This document shows, piece after piece, positions 7,381 to 15,135 of a stretch of 45,946 nucleotides of DNA. A program made the translations under genes and the position numbers. Source of the stretch: Bacillota bacterium (GTDB lineage: Bacteria; Bacillota; Clostridia; Peptostreptococcales; Anaerovoracaceae); NCBI GenBank assembly GCA_016293805.1, contig JAEDDI010000011.1:1-45946 (forward strand), read 5' to 3'. The first letter of the stretch is position 1. The number at the start of each line of letters is the position of its first letter. A model generated the notes under the pieces. It worked only from the letters and a program-made list of their open reading frames with translations, was not told where the DNA came from and searched no databases.

Positions 7381-9964
7381 CTTTCTTCTCCTTTACAACT
7401 TTATCAAAAGCATCTTTCAGCCTTCTGTCACGCTTTATCTCCGCTTTATATTCAGCCAGAGTACTCCTTACCTTTTCCTTTGACTCTTCCATCATGTATA
7501 TAAGCTCCTTTGAAGTTATTCTTCTTGCCCCGCTGCCGAATACAACCAGCTGCTCCATATAATCTGAAGTTGCCACTGTAACCTCGCTTGTCTTAGAAAG
7601 TTCTGTTGCAGTTTTCTCGATGTAGCTGTCGGCAGTCTCATTTTCCTTCGTATATACGATTTCAATACCGTCAAAAGTTACTGTTCCTGTGTTTCCCCTG
7701 ACCTTGTATCCGTCAAACACCAGCACAATCTTATCATCGGTAACAGTTGAATAATCCTTCAGTTCCTCTATAAGACCAAGCCTTGCAATCTCTATATCAT
7801 CCACCTTTTCCTCACGGGCAAACAGCACATTATACCCGTCAACTATGAGATACGGCGGTCCGGTTTTCTTTTTCTGCCGAGGCAGGGACTTATATGCGCT
7901 GTCATCATAATCCACCACAGTTTTTCCCCTGTACGCTCTTACCCTCTTCTCGCTTTTCCCGTATGTCTTCTCAAATATCGCCTTAAGCTCGTCGTCAGAG
8001 GCAGGTCTCAGGCTTCCTCCCTTCACAGAACTTTCCTGTGCAGAGAAATTTTCCAGAAGCCCTATGTGCATGTGTTCTTCAACTTCATTCCACGGAACAT
8101 AATAACCTGCTCCGTGACTGCAGAAAATTGAGCCTGAAGGGTTATCAGTATCCCTGTCTGGACTGTACCCTGTTTTCTCTACGACTTCCTCCTGATTGTG
8201 ACATTCTTCATATCCTCCTGACCGTGCGAAAAAACGCCCTTCGCCCCTGGTATATGATATTACTTCAGCATGATATCCGTTCATCTCAGATACCGGACCT
8301 CTTCCTGTTATGACTGTATATTCTCCTTCTGTCACAGGGGCATCGAAAGTCCCGTACATGCGCTGAATATCCGACATTGCTCTTCCGGCCTGTGATGACG
8401 GAACAGTCAGTGTGAAGTCATAATATGGTTCAAGAAGTACCGGATTGTTTCTCATCAGCCCGTGCCTTACGGCTCTGTATGTCGCCTGTCTGAAATCCCC
8501 CGGTTCTGTATGCTTCACATGATCGCGTCCTGAAATAACCGTTATCTTCATATCTGTTATCGGGCTTCCTGTCAGTACCCCTCGATGCGTTTTTTCCTCA
8601 AGATGTGACAATATGAGTGACTGCCAGTGAGGTTTTAGCACATCGTTATCCGCTGCGCTTTCAAACACAAGACCCGCTCCTCTTTCGAGAGGCTCAAGCA
8701 GAAGATGAACTTCAGAGTAATGACGAAGAGGCTCGTAGTGCCCCACTCCTTCTGAAACACCCTTCACAGTTTCCATATATACGATGTTCCCCTCACCGAA
8801 ATCGATATCCTGCCCGAACCTGTCTTTAAATATTGTCCTAAGCACCTCTGTCTGAACGATGCCCATAAGCCTTGCGTTGATTACTGAATGCTCCTCATCC
8901 CATTCGATTGCAAGCTGCGGCTCCTCCTCCTGTATCTGGCGGAGTTTCATAAGCATATCATGAACATCTGCACCATCGGGGAGTATGACTCTGTATGATA
9001 AAACCGGCGTCATCTCCGGAATAAACCTGGAAGTATCACATCCAAGACTCTGTCCGCAGTAGGTTGACGAAATGCCAAGGCATGCACACACGTCTCCTGC
9101 CTTAACCTCTTTAGGTTCTGTGAATCTGAGTCCGTTCATTATCCTGATTCTGTCGATTTTCTCCCCGGTATCTGCCAGCATTTCCTTTGCCGAAAGACTG
9201 CCGCCTGTTATCTTCATATGTGTCAGCCTGTTGCCCGATGCATCTCTGGAAATCTTGAATACCCTTGCACCGAATTCATCGGGATATGCCCTGAGCAGCG
9301 TCAGATTCTCAAGAGCATCTGAAAGTGCCTGTATATTATCATTTTTCAGCGCAGATCCGAAGTATACAGGAAATATTCTTCTCCATGATATCAGTTTCCT
9401 GATATCCTCATCTGTCACATGCCCGCCTTCAAGATGCTTTTCAAGAAGTTTTTCATCGCATACAACAAGCTCCTCCTCATCGCAGCTTTCCAGATCTATG
9501 CATTCGGAAGAAAGCATCTTCCGTATATTATCATATACTCTGTTCCTGTCGGCGCCGCTCTGATCCATCTTGTTTACAAAGATAAAAACCGGCACCCTGT
9601 ACTGAGAAAGCAGATTCCACAAAGTTCTGGTATATGCTGTAACACCGTCAGGCGCAGATACTATCAGGATTGCATAATCCAGAACCTGCAGCGTTCTCTC
9701 CATCTCAGCTGAAAAATCAATATGTCCCGGAGTATCCAGAAGTGTGAATTTTTTATTCCCCAGAACAAACTCTGCCTGTTTTGAGAATATAGTTATACCG
9801 CGCTGCTTCTCAAGCTCATACGTATCCAGAAAAGCATTCTTGTGATCCACTCTTCCTATTTTCCTTATGCTCCCCGAGTTAAAAAGAAGACATTCTGAAA
9901 GAGTTGTCTTTCCTGCATCCACAGGTGCCGTTATGCCAATTGTCAGTTTATCTGACTTAATCAT
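7367..9964 (-). CDS. TetM/EF-G-like ribosomal GTPase fused to a C-terminal YacP/Rae1-type NYN ribonuclease domain
   Basis: 865 residues from the ATG at 9964, which has GGGAGAG seven bases upstream; a TTG three bases earlier is less likely. The translational GTPase part has the P-loop APVDAGKTT (13-21), RGITI (switch I), DTPGH (77-81, catalytic His present) and NKMD (131-134). EF-G-like domains II-V follow to about residue 610. Domain IV resembles ribosomal protection proteins (GSPITDMKITVISGR, then EPGDFRQAT) but the TetM loop-3 tip is not conserved. A linker rich in conserved-looking Gly/His (SHGAGYYVPW) leads to residues 703-865. These match YacP/Rae1: VDGYNVLF (D709), ETADSYIE (D779), ATSD (D801) and a basic helical tail. 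Rae1 of Bacillus subtilis is a ribosome-dependent mRNA endonuclease. I infer a factor that enters the A site using GTP and cuts mRNA or another RNA there. It need not confer tetracycline resistance. Confidence 0.9.
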   Translation of the reverse strand: MIKSDKLTIGITAPVDAGKTTLSECLLFNSGSIRKIGRVDHKNAFLDTYELEKQRGITIFSKQAEFVLGNKKFTLLDTPGHIDFSAEMERTLQVLDYAILIVSAPDGVTAYTRTLWNLLSQYRVPVFIFVNKMDQSGADRNRVYDNIRKMLSSECIDLESCDEEELVVCDEKLLEKHLEGGHVTDEDIRKLISWRRIFPVYFGSALKNDNIQALSDALENLTLLRAYPDEFGARVFKISRDASGNRLTHMKITGGSLSAKEMLADTGEKIDRIRIMNGLRFTEPKEVKAGDVCACLGISSTYCGQSLGCDTSRFIPEMTPVLSYRVILPDGADVHDMLMKLRQIQEEEPQLAIEWDEEHSVINARLMGIVQTEVLRTIFKDRFGQDIDFGEGNIVYMETVKGVSEGVGHYEPLRHYSEVHLLLEPLERGAGLVFESAADNDVLKPHWQSLILSHLEEKTHRGVLTGSPITDMKITVISGRDHVKHTEPGDFRQATYRAVRHGLMRNNPVLLEPYYDFTLTVPSSQAGRAMSDIQRMYGTFDAPVTEGEYTVITGRGPVSEMNGYHAEVISYTRGEGRFFARSGGYEECHNQEEVVEKTGYSPDRDTDNPSGSIFCSHGAGYYVPWNEVEEHMHIGLLENFSAQESSVKGGSLRPASDDELKAIFEKTYGKSEKRVRAYRGKTVVDYDDSAYKSLPRQKKKTGPPYLIVDGYNVLFAREEKVDDIEIARLGLIEELKDYSTVTDDKIVLVFDGYKVRGNTGTVTFDGIEIVYTKENETADSYIEKTATELSKTSEVTVATSDYMEQLVVFGSGARRITSKELIYMMEESKEKVRSTLAEYKAEIKRDRRLKDAFDKVVKEKKDDKS

Positions 9965-11273
9965 CAATCATCTCTCCCACCAGACTGAATGTATTTGAAT
10001 CTGTAATCTTCACATCTACGATTTTTCCGATTAATTCATCGGACGCCTTGAGGTTAACAAGTTTAAATCCCTCTGTCCTTCCCGAATAAGTGAATATATC
10101 ATTTTTACTCCGTCCGTCAATAAGAACCTTCTGAACAGTTCCTACGTACGCACTGTTCTTCTTCGCTGCCGTCTCATTGATACAGTCCACCAGGCGGTTA
10201 AATCTCTCATGCTTAACCTCTTCAGGTATCTGGTCTTCGTATTTTTCAGCCGGCGTTCCCTTTCTTATGGAATAAAGGAATGTAAATGCCGAATCATACT
10301 CAACCTCTCTTGCCATGCGAAGAGTTTCCTCAAAATCCTCTTCTGTCTCACCCGGAAAGCCCACTATGATATCTGTAGTAACTGTAATATCCGGTACAGA
10401 TGCCTTTAGTTTTCTCACTAGATTAAGGTATTTATCATGATCATACCTTCTGTTCATCCTTCTTAGAATCTCATCGCTTCCCGACTGCACAGGAAGATGA
10501 ATACTGTTGCAGAGTCTGTCACAGTCGACGAAAGCCTGAATCAGCCTGTCAGACAGATCCTTTGGATGTGATGTCATAAACCTGATTCGTCTGAGCTGCT
10601 CAATATCATTGAGATCATAAATCAGATCTGCGAAATCATAGCCTTCCCCGCCTTTGTACGAATTCACGTTCTGACCTAGTAAAGTGACTTCAACAACACC
10701 ATCTGCCACCAGATTTTTTACTTCTTCTATAATGTCTTCGGGTTTTCTCGATCTTTCTCTTCCCCTCGTATACGGAACGATGCAGTATGTGCAGAAGTTA
10801 TTGCATCCGTACATGATGTTTACAAACGCCTTGTGCCTGTAAAGTCTTTTAGCAGGCAGTCCTTCAACAATATCACCGCCGTCTTCCCATATCTCAAACA
10901 TTTTTCTGTTTTCTGTTTCCACATTCTTCACAAGTTCGGGAAGCATATGAATATTATGTGTTCCAAACACTATATCCACCCACGGGTATTTTGCCTTGAG
11001 CGTGTCAATTATATGCTGCTGCTGCATCATGCATCCGCATACTCCGACTATAAATCCGGGGTTATTCTCTTTTTTGTGCTTCAGCTGTCCCAGAGTTCCG
11101 AAAAAACGCTTGTCAGCGTTTTCTCTGACGCTGCACGTGTTCAGAATTACTATATCCGCCTCATTTCTTGTGAGCGATTCCTCCATTCCCATCTCAGAAA
11201 GCATTCCTGCCATGGTCTCCGAATCGTGCTCGTTCATCTGACAGCCGAAGGTTATAATATGATATTTTTTCAT
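9957..11273 (-). CDS. miaB: tRNA-2-methylthio-N6-dimethylallyladenosine synthase MiaB
   Basis: A 438-residue radical SAM methylthiotransferase that adds the 2-methylthio group to i6A37 in tRNAs reading UNN codons. The N-terminal domain has the auxiliary cluster cysteines C11, C47 and C81. The radical SAM CxxxCxxC is C157, C161, C164 (CNNFCTYCIVPYTRGRERSR). A TRAM RNA-binding domain ends the protein. Length is normal. The stop codon overlaps the start of the GTPase-nuclease fusion, suggesting translational coupling. MiaA is not in the window. Confidence 0.97.
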   Translation of the reverse strand: MKKYHIITFGCQMNEHDSETMAGMLSEMGMEESLTRNEADIVILNTCSVRENADKRFFGTLGQLKHKKENNPGFIVGVCGCMMQQQHIIDTLKAKYPWVDIVFGTHNIHMLPELVKNVETENRKMFEIWEDGGDIVEGLPAKRLYRHKAFVNIMYGCNNFCTYCIVPYTRGRERSRKPEDIIEEVKNLVADGVVEVTLLGQNVNSYKGGEGYDFADLIYDLNDIEQLRRIRFMTSHPKDLSDRLIQAFVDCDRLCNSIHLPVQSGSDEILRRMNRRYDHDKYLNLVRKLKASVPDITVTTDIIVGFPGETEEDFEETLRMAREVEYDSAFTFLYSIRKGTPAEKYEDQIPEEVKHERFNRLVDCINETAAKKNSAYVGTVQKVLIDGRSKNDIFTYSGRTEGFKLVNLKASDELIGKIVDVKITDSNTFSLVGEMIDD

Positions 11274-11296
11274 TTTGTTTCCTCAATCTATTATAA

Positions 11297-11319
11297 GGTG
11301 CCGGGCATATCCCGGCACC
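11297..11319 (-). terminator. Perfect GC-rich hairpin between gpsA and miaB
   Basis: Minus strand: GGTGCCGGG, five-base loop, CCCGGCACC, four bases after the gpsA stop codon. The following TTATAATAG is AT-rich but not a T run, so termination may be partial. TTATAAT could also act as a -10 for miaB, although no matching -35 is visible. Confidence 0.6.
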
Positions 11320-11322
11320 GCA

Positions 11323-12315
11323 TCAGTCTTCTGGTTTTAAATCTCTTGCCATAAGAGCTTTTACGGCGTCTTCTGCCGAAACATCACCTTTTACAAGCCT
11401 GTATATCGCAGAAGTGATAGGCATTTCAACGCCCGCCTTCCCTGCAAGTTCATATGCGGCCTCTGCAGTAAACATTCCCTCGACAACCATGCCGACTTCT
11501 TTTACCGCGTCTTGCGGATTCATTCCCTCTCCTATCAGTATTCCGCATCTTCTGTTTCTTGAATGCATGCTTGTACATGTTACGATAAGGTCTCCAATTC
11601 CGGTAAGTCCCGCAAAAGTTGCAGGATCTGCACCAAGCGCTGCTCCAAGACGCTTCATTTCAGCTATTCCCCTTGTCATCAGTGCAGCTTTGGAATTGTC
11701 TCCGAATCCCATTCCGTCTGTTATTCCTGCACCAAGCGCTATAATGTTCTTAAGGGCTCCGCCAAGCTCACAGCCTGTCACATCGCTTCCCGTATACACT
11801 CTTAGAAAATCGGTTGAAAACATATTCTGAACAGCAACTGCAGTCTCCTCCGATACTGATGCTGCAACAAGCGCAGTCATCATTTTCTGTCCGACCTCCT
11901 CAGCATGGGAAGGTCCCGAAAGCATGCAGTACTTTTCCTCTATTCCAAAAGATGCAGCTATTTCAGAAAGCCTCATCAGACTGTTTTTCTCAATCCCCTT
12001 TGCAACATTAATGATTATCATTTCATCATCAATGTACTCAAGGGATGACGATAGTACGCTCCTAAACGACTGAGCAGGTGTAGAGAAGCATACAGCTTCT
12101 GCACCCGAAACCGCATCTGATATTTCTCCCGTCAAAGTGATGGTTTCAGGCAGCTTCACTCCGGGCAGATATTTTAAATTTTCTCTTGTTTTCATAAGCG
12201 ATGCCAGCTGTTCTTCATTTCTTGCATACAGTCTGACATCATGGCCGTTTAATCCAAGAGTTACTGCCAGAGCTGTTCCCCAGCTTCCCGCACCTATAAC
12301 TCCAACTGTACTCAT
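11323..12315 (-). CDS. gpsA: NAD(P)H-dependent glycerol-3-phosphate dehydrogenase
   Basis: The 330-residue cytosolic enzyme reduces dihydroxyacetone phosphate to sn-glycerol-3-phosphate for phospholipid synthesis. It has the Rossmann motif GAGSWGTALA (8-17), the catalytic lysine region GGALKNIIALGAGI and C-terminal ITGIGDLIVTCTS-like GLTGIGDLIVTCTSMHSRNRR. The start overlaps the plsY stop by four bases. It supplies the acceptor for PlsY, encoded just upstream. Confidence 0.97.
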   Translation of the reverse strand: MSTVGVIGAGSWGTALAVTLGLNGHDVRLYARNEEQLASLMKTRENLKYLPGVKLPETITLTGEISDAVSGAEAVCFSTPAQSFRSVLSSSLEYIDDEMIIINVAKGIEKNSLMRLSEIAASFGIEEKYCMLSGPSHAEEVGQKMMTALVAASVSEETAVAVQNMFSTDFLRVYTGSDVTGCELGGALKNIIALGAGITDGMGFGDNSKAALMTRGIAEMKRLGAALGADPATFAGLTGIGDLIVTCTSMHSRNRRCGILIGEGMNPQDAVKEVGMVVEGMFTAEAAYELAGKAGVEMPITSAIYRLVKGDVSAEDAVKALMARDLKPED

Positions 12316-12911
12316 TTATTCTTTCCTCCCAGGTTCAGCTTGGATTCTTCACCTTTTACAAGCCTTGATATATTTGGTCTGTGCTTGAATACTACGATTA
12401 CAGCAAGTATGACTCCGTACCAGAAAAAATCAGGAACCATAAGCAGTGCAAGACCGGGCATTGCAAGTGCTGCAACTATTGAACCAAGTGATACATACCT
12501 TGTCACCGCCACAACAGCTATAAATACTATTAGAAGCGTTACTGCAAGCACCGGTTTTACAAACAGCAGCAGCCCCACGCCCGTTGCAACTCCCTTGCCT
12601 CCCCGAAATCCGAATTCGAAAGGCCAGCAGTGACCTATAAGGGCCATAGCACCTGCAGCATACGAAACATCAGGAGACACAAAACTTCCTGCAAGCACGC
12701 ATATTCCTCCCTTAAGCACATCAGCAGCAAGTGTTACTGCGGCCTGCTTTTTGCCAAGCACTCTTAAAACATTGGTAGTTCCCGGGTTTCCGCTCCCCTC
12801 TTTACGAATATCAACTCCGTGTATTTTTCCTATTAAAGTAGCAGGAGATATGCATCCGACAAAATATGAAGCGACAATTATCACCATACCTAAAATCTGA
12901 TTTGCTTCCAT
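12312..12911 (-). CDS. plsY: Acyl-phosphate:glycerol-3-phosphate acyltransferase PlsY
   Basis: A 199-residue multi-span membrane enzyme that transfers the acyl group from acyl phosphate (made by PlsX) to glycerol-3-phosphate. The family motifs are present: SGNPGTTNVLRVLGKK (about 37-52), GHCWPFEFGFRGGKGVATGVG (about 93-113) and FKHRPNISRLVKGEE near the C-terminus. It sits directly between der and gpsA, with start and stop overlapping der by one base. Confidence 0.97.
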   Translation of the reverse strand: MEANQILGMVIIVASYFVGCISPATLIGKIHGVDIRKEGSGNPGTTNVLRVLGKKQAAVTLAADVLKGGICVLAGSFVSPDVSYAAGAMALIGHCWPFEFGFRGGKGVATGVGLLLFVKPVLAVTLLIVFIAVVAVTRYVSLGSIVAALAMPGLALLMVPDFFWYGVILAVIVVFKHRPNISRLVKGEESKLNLGGKNK

Positions 12912-14233
12912 CAGTCTTCCTTCTCTCCCTTCTCTCTGAACACAAACTTGATTGAAGTTCCTTCAAATCCAAACCCTTCTCTTATCTTGTTTTCAAGGTA
13001 TCTGGCATATGAGAAATGCATCAGTTTCCTTGAATTGATCTTAAAAGAGAACAGCGGAGGTTTTACTCCAACCTGTGAACAGTAATAAATCTTCAGTCTC
13101 CTGCCCTTGTCGGAAGGCGGCTGCTTCATCATTGTGGCATCTGTAATCAGTGCATTCAGCTGTCCTGTAGGAACCCTGAGTGCCCTGTTTTCCGCCACTG
13201 CCTTTGCCAGATTTATAACGTTGTCTATTCTCTGGTGGTCCTTAACTGAAATAAATACAGATGGGGCATACGACATGAACGGGAATTCAGCATCTATTCT
13301 CCTTCTGAAATCCCTCATTGTGTTCGTTTCCTTTACTACAAGGTCCCACTTGTTGACAACAACGATTATTCCCTTTCCCGCTTCATGGGCAAGCCCGGCA
13401 ATTTTCTTGTCCTGCTCGGTAATCCCCTCGCTGGCATCTATCATGAGAAGCGCCACATCGCTTCTTTCTATTGCCGCAAGTGCACGTATGATACTGTATT
13501 TTTCTATATTCTCGCTTATCCTGTTCTTCCTTCTTATACCCGCAGTATCTATGAGCATATATCTCTGACCATCCTTTTCAAAAGGAGTGTCTATTGAATC
13601 TCTTGTTGTACCTGCTATCGGAGAAACAATTACTCTTTTTTCACCGATAAGCTCATTAATTAGACTTGATTTGCCCACATTCGGCTTTCCGATTACAGCA
13701 ATTGAAATCGCATCCTCTTCCTCTTCGTATTTTTCTCTCGGAAACGAGTTGACAATCTCATCAAGAAGATCTCCGAAATTCAGCATATTCGCTGCGGAAA
13801 TAGGTATAGGCTCACCAAGGCCCAGTTCATAAAAGTCATAAAAATCATCAGGCAGCCACGGATTGTCAACTTTGTTTACGACAAGAATCACATTGCGGCC
13901 TCTGCGCCTTAGCATATTCGCAACTTCCCTGTCTGCAGATGTGAGTCCGTCTTTGCCGTCTACAAGGAAAAGAATAACATCTGCAGTATCCATTGCTATG
14001 TCTGCCTGCTCTCTCATCTGTGACAGAATGATATCAGTGCTGTCAGGTTCGATTCCCCCCGTATCTATCATCGCAAACTCTACGCCGTTCCACTCCGTTT
14101 CCGCATAGATTCTGTCCCTGGTCACGCCCGGAGTGTCTTCTACAATTGAGATTCTCCTGCCTATCACCTTATTAAAAAAAGTCGATTTACCTACGTTCGG
14201 TCTGCCTACTACGGCAACTATAGGTTTACTCAT
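12911..14233 (-). CDS. der: Ribosome-assembly GTPase Der (EngA)
   Basis: The 440-residue protein has the hallmark tandem GTPase domains: GRPNVGKST at 10-18 with DTGG and NKVD, and a second GKPNVGKSS at about 182 with DTAG and NKWD, followed by a KH-like C-terminal domain. It acts in 50S subunit maturation. The ATG at 14233 overlaps the ftsY stop by eight bases. The plsY-gpsA neighbours are a frequent Firmicute arrangement. Confidence 0.98.
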   Translation of the reverse strand: MSKPIVAVVGRPNVGKSTFFNKVIGRRISIVEDTPGVTRDRIYAETEWNGVEFAMIDTGGIEPDSTDIILSQMREQADIAMDTADVILFLVDGKDGLTSADREVANMLRRRGRNVILVVNKVDNPWLPDDFYDFYELGLGEPIPISAANMLNFGDLLDEIVNSFPREKYEEEEDAISIAVIGKPNVGKSSLINELIGEKRVIVSPIAGTTRDSIDTPFEKDGQRYMLIDTAGIRRKNRISENIEKYSIIRALAAIERSDVALLMIDASEGITEQDKKIAGLAHEAGKGIIVVVNKWDLVVKETNTMRDFRRRIDAEFPFMSYAPSVFISVKDHQRIDNVINLAKAVAENRALRVPTGQLNALITDATMMKQPPSDKGRRLKIYYCSQVGVKPPLFSFKINSRKLMHFSYARYLENKIREGFGFEGTSIKFVFREKGEKED

Positions 14234-15125
14234 TTACTATTCCTCCTGCAAACTCCTCAGGGTCAAAAGGCTTAAGATCATCAATGCCCTCACCCACACC
14301 TATGAACTTGATAGGCAGATCGAATTCATCAGCGATTGTCACTGCAATTCCTCCCTTGGCTGTTCCGTCAAGCTTGGTAATTATTATTCCGGTAATATCA
14401 GCTGTCTGCCCGAATTCCCTTGCCTGTGATATCGCATTCTTGCCTGTTGTGGCATCGAGAACAAGAAGGTTCTCTCTTGCTGCCTCAGGCCACTCTCTTG
14501 ATATGACCTTATTCATCTTCTCAAGTTCGTTCATGAGGTTTTTCTTGTTCTGAAGTCTTCCGGCAGTATCACAGATGAGCACATCAGCACCTCTTGCTTT
14601 TGCAGCCCCTACGGCATCAAATATTACTGCGGAAGGATCCGCTCCCTCATTGTGCTTTACAATATCAATTCCTACTCTGTCAGCCCAGATTGTAAGCTGA
14701 TCAGCAGCTGCCGCCCTAAAAGTGTCTGCAGCTGCAAGAATAACCTTTTTTCCATCCTTTGTGAGCATATTTGCAATCTTACCTATGGATGTGGTCTTGC
14801 CTCCGCCGTTAACTCCAATTACCAGTATCACAAGAGGCGTATCCGGACAGAGTTTCTGCCTGTCCCCCTTATCCATCAGGGAGACTATAATGTCTTTCAG
14901 CTTGTGCATAAGAGTATCGGCCTTCTTAATATTTCCTCCATCTGCAAAAGCACGAAGCTTCTCAACAGTTCTGATTGTAGTATCCATCCCTATATCAGAT
15001 GTAATCAGAATCTCTTCAAGTTCATCATAAAAATCGTCATCAATTTCACTTTTCCCGGTAATCGCCTCAGAGATTCTCTCCGAAAGCTTCCCGAAGAAAG
15101 ATTTTCTGTTTTCAGTAAATGCCAT
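14226..15125 (-). CDS. ftsY: Signal recognition particle receptor FtsY
   Basis: The NG-domain GTPase that docks SRP-ribosome complexes at the membrane. The P-loop GVNGGGKTT is at about 104-112, with DTAGR, TKLDGTAKGG and the closing GVGEGIDDLKPF. I place the start at the ATG at 15125 because CTAGGAGA precedes it by seven bases; this gives 299 residues and leaves ten bases after the smc stop. A start at 15158 would add 11 unrelated residues. The acidic A domain of enterobacterial FtsY is absent, as is usual in Firmicutes. Confidence 0.97.
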   Translation of the reverse strand: MAFTENRKSFFGKLSERISEAITGKSEIDDDFYDELEEILITSDIGMDTTIRTVEKLRAFADGGNIKKADTLMHKLKDIIVSLMDKGDRQKLCPDTPLVILVIGVNGGGKTTSIGKIANMLTKDGKKVILAAADTFRAAAADQLTIWADRVGIDIVKHNEGADPSAVIFDAVGAAKARGADVLICDTAGRLQNKKNLMNELEKMNKVISREWPEAARENLLVLDATTGKNAISQAREFGQTADITGIIITKLDGTAKGGIAVTIADEFDLPIKFIGVGEGIDDLKPFDPEEFAGGIVNE

Positions 15126-15135
15126 ATATTGTCTC

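Noticed and set aside
7367..9964. Calling the TetM-like gene a tetracycline resistance determinant
   Set aside because: The domain IV loop tip that displaces tetracycline in TetM is not conserved, the gene sits in a housekeeping operon with miaB, and it carries an extra nuclease domain. Resistance cannot be claimed from this sequence.
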